Source: Devosia marina
GTDB lineage: Bacteria; Pseudomonadota; Alphaproteobacteria; Rhizobiales; Devosiaceae
NCBI RefSeq assembly: GCF_009758415.1
Contig: NZ_WQRF01000012.1
Span: 1-51,609, forward strand
Length of the DNA stretch: 51,609 bases
Reading direction: 5' to 3'
Part shown: positions 44,022 through 51,609 of the stretch, in pieces
Position numbering within the stretch: position 1 is the first letter of the stretch
Layout: every line of letters starts with the position of its first letter
The notes under the pieces: generated by a model
Database searches by the model: none
The model's input: only the letters and a program-made list of their open reading frames with translations
Told to the model about the DNA's origin: nothing
Made by a program: the position numbers and the translations under genes

Positions 44022-44044
44022 TCTGGCTGCCCCCGTTCAGGCTA

Positions 44045-44908
44045 TCAGGTCGTTGCCGGCAGCGCGGCGGTGGCAGCTTCAACTTCAGCAAAGCTCGGGC
44101 GCACATCGCTCATCAAGGCCTTGCGCGCGAATTCAATCGCCATCACCGGCGGCTGGCCGCCGATATGGGCCAACAGGCCCACCTTGAGCGAGAGGAAGTA
44201 TTTGGACTCGGCCTCATATGTGCTCTTGAGTGACTGGGCCATGGGACCAAAAAAGCCATAGGCGACAAATACGCCGAAGAAGGTACCAACCAGCGCGCCA
44301 CCGATCAGGTGCCCCAGCACTTCGGGCGGCTCCGAGATAGCGCCCATGGTCTTGATCACGCCCAGCACGGCGGCCACGATGCCCAGTGCGGGCGTGCCGT
44401 CAGCGACCGCCTGCATGGCAGAAACGATCCGTTCCTGCTCCTGATGGTGCGTTTCCAGCTCCTCGTCCATCAGCGCATCCATCTCATGCACATTGTTGGA
44501 CCCCATAGTCACCATGCGCATGTAGTCGCACACGAACTCCACCGCGTGGTGGTTCTTGGCAAATGTCGGGAAGGCGTTGAACAGAGTGGAATTATGCGGG
44601 TCCTCGATATGCGGCTCGATCCCCAAAATGCCCTTCTGCTGGATCAGCTTGTACATCGAGAACTGCAGACCCAGCAGTTCCACATAAGCCGCCTTATTGT
44701 ATTTCGGCCCCTTGAGCATCGTACCGAACATGGATGGCACCGCCTTGAGCACCGGTGCCCCGTTTGCGATGATGAAAGCACCGATCGCTGCGCCCAGAAT
44801 GATCACGAATTCAAAAGGCTGCCACAACACGTAGAGCTTGCCGCCCATCGCCGCATAGCCACCAAACACGCAGGCAAAGACGACGACGATACCGATAATC
44901 AGACGCAT
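44045..44908 (-). CDS. motA: MotA, flagellar motor stator protein
   Basis: Inner-membrane stator subunit, 287 residues with four TMs: 1-20, 30-50, ~170-190 and ~200-225. The cytoplasmic loop carries the charged residues that contact the rotor. Hallmarks are GGKLYVLWQPFEFVIILGAA, the long cytoplasmic region with HHQEQERIVSAMQAVADGTP, and GIVAAVLGVIKTMGAI. First gene of the motAB operon. The layout is that of rhizobial MotA. Confidence 0.96.
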   Translation of the reverse strand: MRLIIGIVVVFACVFGGYAAMGGKLYVLWQPFEFVIILGAAIGAFIIANGAPVLKAVPSMFGTMLKGPKYNKAAYVELLGLQFSMYKLIQQKGILGIEPHIEDPHNSTLFNAFPTFAKNHHAVEFVCDYMRMVTMGSNNVHEMDALMDEELETHHQEQERIVSAMQAVADGTPALGIVAAVLGVIKTMGAISEPPEVLGHLIGGALVGTFFGVFVAYGFFGPMAQSLKSTYEAESKYFLSLKVGLLAHIGGQPPVMAIEFARKALMSDVRPSFAEVEAATAALPATT

Positions 44909-45085
44909 AGGGCTTACTCAAACTCAATACAAACAGGGCAGGAGGGCAAAAAACGCGCCCCCGACAGCCCACATAATGGTCCGGTTACGCTTAACAGGGG
45001 GTGTATTCCCGCCACCACGCCGTGCATGTAGACTGAATTGGACCGCTGCTACGTCGCGGCAAATTTTGACCCCTGCGAGACCACA

Positions 45086-45526
45086 ATGTTCCTGCGCCCC
45101 GCTCTTGCGTTCCTTGCCGTCCTGCTGTTGGCACCCGCTGCCGCCGCCCAGTCAGAAGAGGACGTATACGCCCACATCGAGTCCATCCATGGCAATGCCG
45201 ATGGGTTCTTCGAGGTCTTCTCTTTGCTTCAAGATGCCGTCATGTTCGGCGACCCTGTCACGTGGGGGCAATATGCCTTTTTCCCGCTGGTGGTGAATGC
45301 CAACGGCGAAACCTACGACGTGCTTGAAGAACAGGACCTTGCTGACAATTTCGACATGCTGGTCTCGTTCGACACGCAGCAGGCGTTCCTCAACCAGGAT
45401 GTGGCAGACCTCATTGTCACCTCAGAAGGTGTCGGCGTCGGCAATGGCGCAGTGTGGATCAGCAATATGTGTCTGGACGACGATTGTGCTGCCACCCAAT
45501 GGGGCATTATCGCCATCAACAATTGA
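45086..45526 (+). CDS. Small secreted hypothetical protein
   Basis: A 146-residue exported protein: a signal peptide (1-~22, MFLRPALAFLAVLLL to AAAAQ) and a compact acidic domain of about 120 residues with two cysteines near the C terminus (MCLDDDCAA) in a CX4C spacing that could form a disulfide or bind a metal. I do not recognise the family. I chose ATG 45086 because it opens the signal peptide. It is divergent from motA and ends at a strong terminator. Confidence 0.7.
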   Translation: MFLRPALAFLAVLLLAPAAAAQSEEDVYAHIESIHGNADGFFEVFSLLQDAVMFGDPVTWGQYAFFPLVVNANGETYDVLEEQDLADNFDMLVSFDTQQAFLNQDVADLIVTSEGVGVGNGAVWISNMCLDDDCAATQWGIIAINN

Positions 45527-45544
45527 ACGCACTCCGGCGATGCT

Positions 45545-45573
45545 AAGTCACCTCCGTCAGACGGAGGTGACTT
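45545..45573. terminator. Strong bidirectional terminator
   Basis: A 13-bp perfect stem, AAGTCACCTCCGT / ACGGAGGTGACTT, with the loop CAG lies between the secreted protein gene and the convergent yghU. There is no long T-run. Confidence 0.7.
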
Positions 45574-45596
45574 CAAATCCCAAGGCGAAACCGGCG

Positions 45597-46463
45597 CTAG
45601 ACCGTCCCGCGCTCCTTGCGTAGCGCCACAACCTTGTCGACATCGGCCGCCGAGTGCCGCTCGTGCAATTGCTCGTCTTCCGGTCCACCGCCGGAATTGA
45701 CACAGCGCCCGCGCTTTACCGGCTCGCGCGCATCGATCTGCTCGGCCCAGCGAATGACATTCTTATAGGTGCCCACATCAAGGAATTCAGCCGCATTATA
45801 AGCCCGGCCCAGCACCATGTTGCCGTACCACGGGAAAATCGCCATGTCGGCGATGGTGTACTCGCTCCCCGATATGAACTCCCTGTCCGCCAACTCCCTA
45901 TCCAGAACGTCGAGCTGGCGCTTGGCTTCCATCGCATAGCGATTGATCGGATATTCGAGCTTGATGGGCGCGTAGGCATAGAAATGCCCGAAGCCGCCGC
46001 CGAGGAACGGCGCACTGCCCATCTGCCAGAACAGCCAGTTCATCGTTTCGGCCCGCTTTGCCACATCCTTGGACAGGAATGCATCGAACTTGTCCGCAAG
46101 ATAGACCAGCATCGAGCCGCTCTCAAACAGCCGGATCGGCTCTTTCGGACCATAGTCCATCATCGCGGGGATCTTTGAGTTCGGATTTACCGACACAAAA
46201 CCCGACCCGAACTGATCACCCTTGCCGATATTGATCAGATAGGCGTCATATTCAGCGTCATGCCCGGCTGCCAGCAGCTCCTCGAGCATGATCGTGACCT
46301 TCTGTCCATTGGGGGTTGCCAATGAATAGAGCTGGATGGGATGCTCGCCGCGCGGAAGCTCCTGGTCATGTGTCGGCCCGGCGATCGGCCTGTTGGTGCT
46401 GGCAAAGGCACCCCCGTTCTCCTTGTCCCAGGTCCAGACTTTGGGCGGCACATATTCGCTCAT
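45597..46463 (-). CDS. yghU: YghU-type glutathione-dependent disulfide-bond oxidoreductase
   Basis: A 288-residue glutathione S-transferase-family protein of the Nu class. An N-terminal arm (VPPKVWTWDKENGGAFASTN) is followed by the thioredoxin-fold GSH domain (IQLYSLATPNGQKVTIMLEE, VNPNSKIPAM, RLFESGSMLVYLADKF) and the helical domain (FGHFYAYAPIKLEYPINRY, YTIADMAIFPWYGN). These proteins bind two glutathiones and reduce disulfides. ATG 46463 is preferred over the GTG one codon earlier. A single gene. Confidence 0.93.
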   Translation of the reverse strand: MSEYVPPKVWTWDKENGGAFASTNRPIAGPTHDQELPRGEHPIQLYSLATPNGQKVTIMLEELLAAGHDAEYDAYLINIGKGDQFGSGFVSVNPNSKIPAMMDYGPKEPIRLFESGSMLVYLADKFDAFLSKDVAKRAETMNWLFWQMGSAPFLGGGFGHFYAYAPIKLEYPINRYAMEAKRQLDVLDRELADREFISGSEYTIADMAIFPWYGNMVLGRAYNAAEFLDVGTYKNVIRWAEQIDAREPVKRGRCVNSGGGPEDEQLHERHSAADVDKVVALRKERGTV

Positions 46464-46604
46464 CACTACAACTCTTTCGACAGTGTCCTGAAATTACGGC
46501 GCGTGGTCCATCGCCTTTCACCGATATAAGCATAGATCACGCCGAGCGTAACCCTCCCCACCGCAGAACTTGCCAGCCCAAGCGCCCACAGCTACTGCTC
46601 GCCC

Positions 46605-47711
46605 ATGAACACGCCCCCATTTGATATCTTCCTGGTCGCCACCCCCGGTCTCGACGCCCCGCTCGCCGATGAAGCACGCGCAGCTGGCTTCATCGATGCG
46701 AAAATCATCGATGGCGGGGTGACCTTTCCCGGCTCCTGGCCCGATGTCTGGCGTGCCAATCTGATGCTGCGCGGCGCCACCCGCGTTCTGGCACGCATCG
46801 CCTCCTTCCGCGCCATGCATCTGGCCCAGCTCGACAAGCGCGCGCGCAAGCTTCCCTGGTCCGAACTCCTCCGTCCCGATGTGCCCGTCCATGTCGAGGC
46901 CAGTTGCAAGCGCTCGCGCATTTATCATGCCGGCGCTGCGGCCCAGCGCGTCGCCACCGCCATCCGCGACGAGTTGGGCGCGCCCATCGCCGAAGACGCC
47001 GCCTTGCGCATTATGGTCCGCATCGAGGACGACCTCGTGACCATCAGTATCGACACCTCCGGCGAGTCCCTGCACAAGCGCGGCTTCAAGGAGGGCGTCG
47101 CTAAGGCCCCAATGCGCGAAACCATGGCCGCGATGTTCCTCGCACAATGCGGCTATACTGGCGCCGAACCAGTGCTCGACCCGATGTGCGGCTCGGGCAC
47201 CTTCGTCATTGAGGCCGCCGAAATCGCCCTTGGCCTGCAGCCCGGACGCGGCCGAAACTTCGCCTTCGAACAGCTTCCCGGTTTTAACGCCAAAGCTTGG
47301 GCAGAGCTGCGCACACCTGCCGCCCCAACCCCGACAACTACGCGCTTCCTTGGCTTCGACCGCGATCCCGGCGCCATCCGCATGGCATCGGAAAACGCTG
47401 CCCGTGCCGGTATTTCGAACTGCACCGGTTTCGCCCAGCAATCCATCGAAGACCTGACCCCGCCCGAGGGTCCGCCGGGCCTGGTGATCGTTAATCCACC
47501 CTATGGCACCCGCGTGGGCGAAAAGGGCCCGCTCATCGGACTGCACCGTACCCTCGGAACGGTTCTCAAGACGCGCTTTTCCGGCTGGCGCGTCGGCATC
47601 GTCACGGCCGACCGGCAATTGGCGCAGGCGACCGGCCTCGGCTTTGACCCGCCAATGCCACCTGTCCTGCACGGCGGCATCCGCGTCGGGCTTTATCGGT
47701 CCAGGCTGTAG
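46605..47711 (+). CDS. THUMP-domain RNA methyltransferase (RlmL N-half-like)
   Basis: A 368-residue class I SAM-dependent methyltransferase. The N-terminal THUMP-type RNA-binding domain (~50-155) is followed by the catalytic domain, with the SAM motif LDPMCGSGTF (191-200) and the amino-methyltransferase motif NPPYG (297-301). The layout corresponds to the first half of E. coli RlmL, which makes N2-methylguanosine in 23S rRNA; related proteins modify tRNA. The exact base is uncertain. It is divergent from yghU and is followed by a hairpin repeat. Confidence 0.9.
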   Translation: MNTPPFDIFLVATPGLDAPLADEARAAGFIDAKIIDGGVTFPGSWPDVWRANLMLRGATRVLARIASFRAMHLAQLDKRARKLPWSELLRPDVPVHVEASCKRSRIYHAGAAAQRVATAIRDELGAPIAEDAALRIMVRIEDDLVTISIDTSGESLHKRGFKEGVAKAPMRETMAAMFLAQCGYTGAEPVLDPMCGSGTFVIEAAEIALGLQPGRGRNFAFEQLPGFNAKAWAELRTPAAPTPTTTRFLGFDRDPGAIRMASENAARAGISNCTGFAQQSIEDLTPPEGPPGLVIVNPPYGTRVGEKGPLIGLHRTLGTVLKTRFSGWRVGIVTADRQLAQATGLGFDPPMPPVLHGGIRVGLYRSRL

Positions 47712-47735
47712 AATTCCAGACGAACGCGATACGTC

Positions 47736-47756
47736 CCTCCCCCTTTCAGGGGGAGG
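47736..47756. repeat. GC-rich dispersed hairpin repeat, copy 4
   Basis: An 8-bp stem, CCTCCCCC / GGGGGAGG, with the loop TTTCA lies between the methyltransferase and the HD-GYP gene and is followed by CTAGGTGGGGG, which resembles the second half of the 31873 and 32275 copies. It may also act as a terminator for both convergent genes. Confidence 0.6.
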
Positions 47757-47777
47757 CTAGGTGGGGGTCCCCTTCCC

Positions 47778-49145
47778 CTAAGCCGCGCGTTCCCCCTCCG
47801 CCACGTCTTCAAGCCGCACAAAGCCACGCCGCAACGCTGCAAACACATCCGTGTCGAGCCCGGTACCTACTTCCTTTTCCATGATTTCGAATGCTGCCGA
47901 CACCGGCATCGCCTTGCGATAGGGCCGGTCCGCCGTCAGCGCGTCGAAAATATCGGCCACGGTGACAATGCGGGTGTCCAGATCGATTGCGTCCGCCTTG
48001 ATGCCATGCGGATAGCCCCGGCCATTGAGCTTTTCGTGGTGGTCCCCGGCAATCCGCGCCATGTCGTGGAATGCTGCGATCTTGGAGAGAATCACCCGCC
48101 CCAGCTCGGGGTGCCGTTTGATTTCGGCCCACTCGTCATCATCCGGCTTGCCGTTCTTGTCGAGCACGCTGTTGGAAACGCCCAGCTTGCCGATATCGTG
48201 CAGCAACGCCGCGCGCTTAAGCCAGCGCCGCCGCTCGGGCGCATAGCCCATTTCCTCCGCGATCAGGTCGGTGAACAGCGCCACCCGGTCACTGTGGCCG
48301 GCCGTAAACGGGCTTTTGGCGTCGACCACCTGCGCAAAGCCGGCCGCGATGTCGTCCAGATAGTCCTCATCCACCGCCCGCGTCAGCGCCCGCGGCTCGA
48401 GCTCCATCACGCGCTCATGCAGGTCATTGCTGAGCATGGCCTGCCAGAACCCGGCATCGTCCTTCATCCCGGCCAGCAGGATCACCAATTGCGGATCGAA
48501 CCAGCGCCCGGAGCGCTCGGTCACCTCGGCCAATGCCGCCTCGGCTCCGCCGCGCATGAAGAACACGTCCACCACCTGCGCCAGCAACGCAATGCGCGCG
48601 AACAGCGAAATCTCTTCGCCTTCCAGTTTCACCGGCTGCCCGCTGCCGTCCCAGTGCTCGTCGAGATCGAGAATACCCTGCGCCACGGCCTCGGAAAACC
48701 GCATCGACCGGGCGATCACCGCGCCCCGCTGGCATCGCGTCTCGATCAGTTCCTTGGAGATTTCCCCGCCATTGCGCGCAATATGCACCAGCGTCTGCAG
48801 CCGCTCGACAAAGCCTGACTTGCGGCCGGTATTGGCAATCAGAAAGCGCAGGATTTCAGGCAGCTTGGTGTCGACCACCTTGTAGTTGCTTTTGAAGCTC
48901 AGATCATCGGCCAGATAGAGCTGGCAGATCCGCGCCGCATTCGAGCTGCATCCGATATCCTTGAGCAGCAGCGTATAATAGAGATCCGAAAGCTCGGCCT
49001 GGCTCAGTCCCAACCTCATGCCCAGATGCATGCCGATCCAGCAGCATCTCAGGCTATGCCCCACCGGCTGCCCCTCGGTAATATCGAGCGCAAAGCTGAG
49101 CGCGCCCACCACTTCGGACAGATACACCACTTCGCGTTCGGCCAC
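47778..49145 (-). CDS. Tandem HD-domain protein with C-terminal HD-GYP (c-di-GMP phosphodiesterase)
   Basis: A 455-residue protein with two HD-type halves. The first half is degenerate: G-H30-S...LLKDIG (60-65, K where H is expected) and LDEHWDGSGQP (161-171, GQP in place of GYP). The second half is canonical: AGHSDRV (282-288), LLHDIGKLGVSN (314-325), HHEKLNGRGYPHG (369-381). HD-GYP domains hydrolyse c-di-GMP. I chose GTG 49145 because AAAGGGGAG lies 5 bp upstream; the reading frame extends further but without conserved sequence. Divergent from the response regulator at 49352. Confidence 0.88.
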   Translation of the reverse strand: MAEREVVYLSEVVGALSFALDITEGQPVGHSLRCCWIGMHLGMRLGLSQAELSDLYYTLLLKDIGCSSNAARICQLYLADDLSFKSNYKVVDTKLPEILRFLIANTGRKSGFVERLQTLVHIARNGGEISKELIETRCQRGAVIARSMRFSEAVAQGILDLDEHWDGSGQPVKLEGEEISLFARIALLAQVVDVFFMRGGAEAALAEVTERSGRWFDPQLVILLAGMKDDAGFWQAMLSNDLHERVMELEPRALTRAVDEDYLDDIAAGFAQVVDAKSPFTAGHSDRVALFTDLIAEEMGYAPERRRWLKRAALLHDIGKLGVSNSVLDKNGKPDDDEWAEIKRHPELGRVILSKIAAFHDMARIAGDHHEKLNGRGYPHGIKADAIDLDTRIVTVADIFDALTADRPYRKAMPVSAAFEIMEKEVGTGLDTDVFAALRRGFVRLEDVAEGERAA

Positions 49146-49351
49146 GGCACTCCCCTTTCGTGCCGCCCAGCCTATGGGAAAATCCTTAAGGCAATATCCA
49201 GACCCGATGTCGTCCGCACGCCGCCAATCCATCCAATTTGAACCAAATCCTAACCATGTGATCAGCCATGCGTCCTCCGCATGCAACGATCCGCCACGCC
49301 GGCGCTTCCTCTTCCACGCTTTCACTGTAGCCGCGTATGGAGGCCAAACAA

Positions 49352-49720
49352 ATGTCCAACGCTTTGCGTATTCTGGCCGTTGAAGACCAGCCGCTCCTGC
49401 TGCTCGATCTGGCGGATCAATTGACCGAACGCGGCCACCATGTCCTGACGGCCGGCAGCGCCCGAACTGCTGCGCGCCTGATCGACGCCCGCATCGACGC
49501 TCTGGTTACCGATATCGAACTTGGCGACGGCCCCGATGGGCTGGCCCTGGCGCGCCTCGCCGCTCAGGCCCGGCCCGGCCTGCCCATCATCGTCGTGTCC
49601 GGCGGTGTCCGGCCGACACGGGCCCAATTGCCCCCCGGCGCCCTGTTTCTACCCAAGCCCTACCGGATCAGCGACATCCTGGCCGCGCTCGACACCCAAC
49701 AGGCCGCCCGCGCCGCCTGA
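49352..49720 (+). CDS. Single-domain response regulator
   Basis: A 122-residue stand-alone receiver: acidic pocket E11/D12 (LAVEDQPLLLL), phosphoacceptor D54 in VTDIELGDGPDGLALA, S83 at the usual Thr/Ser position and K102 in LFLPKPYR. There is no output domain, so it acts as a phosphorelay intermediate or by protein contact. GGAGG lies 8 bp before ATG 49352, which decides the start over ATG 49337. It shares a 206-bp divergent region with the HD-GYP gene. No histidine kinase is in the window. Confidence 0.85.
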   Translation: MSNALRILAVEDQPLLLLDLADQLTERGHHVLTAGSARTAARLIDARIDALVTDIELGDGPDGLALARLAAQARPGLPIIVVSGGVRPTRAQLPPGALFLPKPYRISDILAALDTQQAARAA

Positions 49721-49799
49721 GGATCAGGCCGTGGTCGTCACAGAGCTGTTCCAACAGGCTGTTATTTTGCGCGCCTCGACGTGCAAATCAGCGGCCCAT

Positions 49800-50399
49800 A
49801 TGGACATTCTCAACGATCTCGTCCTGCCTCTTGCGACCTCGCCCTGGGTCTATCTGGTGGCGTTGTTGCTGGTCGTGCTCGACGGGGTGTTTCCCGTCTT
49901 TCCCAGTGAAGTGGTCGTCGTCGGTCTGGCGGCCCTCGCCGCTTCCAATGCTGTCCCTGACATTGTCCTGCTGCTGCTGACCGCCTCGCTCGGAGCCATG
50001 CTGGGCGACAGCCTGACCTACGCATTGGGCCGTCTTGTCGGCGTTCGCCGCCTTCAATCCACCCGCTTTCGCCCCCTGGCGCGCCTGCTGCGCTGGGCCA
50101 GCCGCCGCTTGGGTCCGCGTGCCGGTATGGTGGTGCTCACCGCCCGCTTCATTCCCTTTGCCCGTCTGGCCGTCAACCTTACCGCTGGCAGCACTGGCTT
50201 TGCCTATGCCCGTTTTGCCCCCTTCTGCCTCATCGCCGGTGTGGTCTGGGCCGCCTATAACGTCACCATGGGATATCTCGCCGGCCAATGGTTTCGCAGC
50301 CAACCGCTGCTGGGCATGGTTTTGGCTATCCTGCTCGCCGTACTGATCGGCCTTCTGCTCGATCGCCTCGGCGCCCGCCGCCGCCGCCCTGCACCCTGA
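49800..50399 (+). CDS. DedA-family (VTT domain) membrane protein
   Basis: A 199-residue integral membrane protein of the DedA/SNARE-associated family. DGVFPVFPSEVVVVG carries the acidic residue pair of the re-entrant loop, GAMLGDSLTYALGRLVG follows, then the family motif FIPFARLAVNLTAGSTG. DedA proteins are thought to be lipid or proton-linked transporters or scramblases supporting membrane homeostasis. I chose ATG 49800; the open frame upstream runs through the response regulator in another phase. No strong ribosome site is visible. Confidence 0.9.
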   Translation: MDILNDLVLPLATSPWVYLVALLLVVLDGVFPVFPSEVVVVGLAALAASNAVPDIVLLLLTASLGAMLGDSLTYALGRLVGVRRLQSTRFRPLARLLRWASRRLGPRAGMVVLTARFIPFARLAVNLTAGSTGFAYARFAPFCLIAGVVWAAYNVTMGYLAGQWFRSQPLLGMVLAILLAVLIGLLLDRLGARRRRPAP

Positions 50400-50467
50400 A
50401 GGGATCACTTTGTGGGAACGGGCACGCGAGTCAGGCGTTGGTCTGTCACACCATCAAGGAGATGAAA

Positions 50468-50668
50468 ATGGACTGGAACCGCATCGAAGGCAGTTGGAAG
50501 CAGTTCTCTGGCAAGGCCAAGGAACAGTGGGGCAAGCTGACCGATGACGATATCGCCCAGATCAACGGCAACCGCGAGCAGCTCGAAGGCAAGCTTCAGG
50601 AGCGCTACGGCAAGACCAAGGACGATGTCCGCAAGGAAGTCGACGACTGGTCCAGCCGCGTGAACTAA
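50468..50668 (+). CDS. CsbD-family stress protein
   Basis: A 66-residue, soluble, highly charged helical protein of the CsbD family, with MDWNRIEGSWKQFSGKAKEQ, WGKLTDDD and QLEGKLQERYGKTKDD. Members are abundant general-stress proteins of unknown mechanism. AAGGAG lies 6 bp before ATG 50468; ATG 50462 is too close to it. It has its own strong terminator. Confidence 0.92.
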   Translation: MDWNRIEGSWKQFSGKAKEQWGKLTDDDIAQINGNREQLEGKLQERYGKTKDDVRKEVDDWSSRVN

Positions 50669-50684
50669 GCGGCCAGCCACCCCT

Positions 50685-50717
50685 CACAAAAGCCCGGTCA
50701 CCGACCGGGCTTTTGTG
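50685..50717. terminator. Strong bidirectional terminator
   Basis: A 15-bp perfect stem, CACAAAAGCCCGGTC / GACCGGGCTTTTGTG, with a 3-base loop and A- and T-runs on either side lies between csbD and the convergent VOC gene. Confidence 0.92.
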
Positions 50718-50732
50718 CGTCTTTCGCCCGCG

Positions 50733-51122
50733 CTATTTGAGCTGCACAATCTGGATCAGATTCCCGCAGCTATCATCGAACACGGCCATCATAACCGCGC
50801 CCGCATCCATCGGATCTACGGTGAATTGCACGCCCTGGTCCTTGAGCCGCGAAACCTCGGCGACAATATCATCCACCATGAACGACGTGGCGGGAATACC
50901 GTCGGCAACCAATGCGGCCTTGAACGGCCCCACAGCCGGATGCTCGCTCGGCTCCAGCAGCAATTCGGTGCCCTCCGGGTTTTCTGGCGAGACCACTGTC
51001 AACCAGCGATTGCCATCGCCCAGATCCAGATCGTGCTTCACCTGGAAGCCCAGCCTGTCCCGATAGAATTCCAGTGCCTTGCTCTGATCGTCGACGAAAA
51101 CGCTCGTCACGTAGATTTTCAT
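50733..51122 (-). CDS. VOC-superfamily (glyoxalase/bleomycin-resistance fold) protein
   Basis: A 129-residue protein with the paired beta-alpha-beta-beta-beta modules of the vicinal oxygen chelate fold: SVFVDDQSKALEFYRDRLGF, WLTVVSPENPEGTELLLEP, then TSFMVDDIVAEVSRLKDQGV and MAVFDDSCGNLIQIVQ. The metal-ligand pattern is incomplete by eye, so enzymatic activity is uncertain. Its start overlaps the stop of the ArsR regulator by 4 bp, so it is the regulator's likely target and operon partner. Confidence 0.9.
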   Translation of the reverse strand: MKIYVTSVFVDDQSKALEFYRDRLGFQVKHDLDLGDGNRWLTVVSPENPEGTELLLEPSEHPAVGPFKAALVADGIPATSFMVDDIVAEVSRLKDQGVQFTVDPMDAGAVMMAVFDDSCGNLIQIVQLK

Positions 51123-51427
51123 GTCTCTGGTCCTTTTCCCAAATGCTTCTCCAGCCACGCCTCTCCAGCCGCGCGCAGCGGCGTCAGGTCCAGCGTATGC
51201 AGCTTTGTCCGGCCGGCCCAGGTGACTGCGATCAATCCGGCACGTTCCAGCACGTCGAGATGTTGACTGACCGCCTGGCGGGACATCGGCGTCTGGCCCT
51301 TGGCCACCGCGGCAGCGCAGAGCTCGAGCAGTGACTGGTTCGGTCGTACGGACAATCGATCCATCAACCGCCGCCGTGTCGGATCGGCGATCGCCTTGAA
51401 CACAAGGTTGAGCTGGTCGGCGTCCAT
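51119..51427 (-). CDS. ArsR-family transcriptional regulator
   Basis: A 102-residue winged-helix repressor: FKAIADPTRRRLMDRL (helix 1), the recognition region MSRQAVSQHLDVLERAGLI (~48-66), and the wing VTWAGRTKLHTLDL. It lacks the cysteine set of metal-sensing ArsR proteins (only one cysteine, in LCAAAV) and belongs to the metal-independent ArsR group often paired with VOC or SRPBCC genes. It probably represses its own operon through the palindromes at 51434-51489. Its inducer is unknown. Confidence 0.92.
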   Translation of the reverse strand: MDADQLNLVFKAIADPTRRRLMDRLSVRPNQSLLELCAAAVAKGQTPMSRQAVSQHLDVLERAGLIAVTWAGRTKLHTLDLTPLRAAGEAWLEKHLGKGPET

Positions 51428-51433
51428 TGCTAT

Positions 51434-51489
51434 TTGACATGCAAGTGATTCATTGCCTTTTTATATGCAAGCATATTGTTGCATGTCAA
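51434..51489. promoter_or_regulatory. Nested palindromes upstream of the ArsR-VOC operon
   Basis: A perfect 14-bp palindrome ATATGC-AA-GCATAT (51463-51476) is flanked by an 11-bp inverted repeat, TTGACATGCAA (51434-51444) and TTGCATGTCAA (51479-51489). All three share the ATGCAA/TTGCAT core. They lie 7-62 bp upstream of the ArsR start codon and are likely operators for autorepression. Confidence 0.65.
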
Positions 51490-51503
51490 CATCAAGCCAT
51501 ACC

Positions 51504-51609
51504 GGGGGGGGGGGGGGGGGGGGGCAAACAGAAAAAAGAAAGTGGGAAAGAAGGGCCGGGTTTCGATGGCCGCCCCCCCCCTCGCCCCCCCCCCCCCCCA
51601 CACCACCCC
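51504..51609. other. Homopolymer-rich contig end, probable sequencing artefact
   Basis: A run of 21 G (51504-51524), an A/G-rich stretch, and C runs of 9 (51573-51581) and 15 (51585-51599) continue to the end. This differs sharply from the rest of the window and resembles low-quality read ends or dark-cycle G calls. I would not annotate biology here. Confidence 0.8.

Overview
The window is GC-rich, densely coded DNA from an alphaproteobacterium, most likely of the Hyphomicrobiales (Rhizobiales) and perhaps close to Devosia. This reading rests on long-form PstC and PstA permeases, the dnaG-rpoD block near yqeY and carA, a rhizobial-type MotAB pair, and several small families that I know mainly from rhizobia (HlyU-like, DUF533, DUF1328, DUF559). 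The genus is an inference. The last ~110 bases are homopolymer-rich and look like a contig end of poor quality.

Layout. 1-790: intergenic scar tissue with short tandem repeats like IS21-family ends, a complete CAU tRNA and a broken 5' half of a second CAU tRNA. 789-8167: an IclR regulator, then the phosphate regulon pstSCAB-phoU-phoB behind an array of Pho-box half-sites; phoR is not present. 8239-10869: a two-gene catabolic operon matching the last two steps of the oxidative pentose (Weimberg-type) pathway. 11060-17775: envelope and small-protein genes (SIMPL protein, TauE/SafE permease, YjbQ, a large OmpA-like protein with a duplicated two-cysteine module, a one-TM protein, a DUF533 protein) and a decayed gene. 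17850-27361: rpoD and dnaG with two small genes downstream, then an apparent insertion (HdeD-like protein, MFS exporter, broken GGDEF gene) separating dnaG from yqeY and carA.

27470-32547: a cupin, a zinc metallopeptidase, a mannitol-dehydrogenase-family oxidoreductase divergent from a KDG kinase, and a DUF559 nuclease-like gene framed by inverted hairpin repeats. 32548-35866: CpdB-type phosphodiesterase/nucleotidase behind a Pho box, a small one-TM protein and an RNase T2; with the pst genes these suggest scavenging of phosphate from extracellular RNA. 36032-38548: ABC exporter pair and a DUF1328 protein. 38692-44908: CHASE2-GGDEF-EAL protein, two FecR-domain secreted paralogues, and the flagellar stator motAB. 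45086-51427: secreted orphan protein, YghU, an RlmL-like methyltransferase, an HD-GYP protein divergent from a single-domain response regulator, DedA, CsbD, and a VOC protein with its ArsR regulator.

Themes. Phosphate acquisition is the best supported functional system: two loci have recognisable Pho boxes. Cyclic-di-GMP turnover is the second: an EAL protein and an HD-GYP protein lie on either side of the motor stator genes. The most unusual structure is the DUF559 gene whose stop codon lies inside one of two flanking inverted repeats, which looks like a small mobile or repeat-associated unit.
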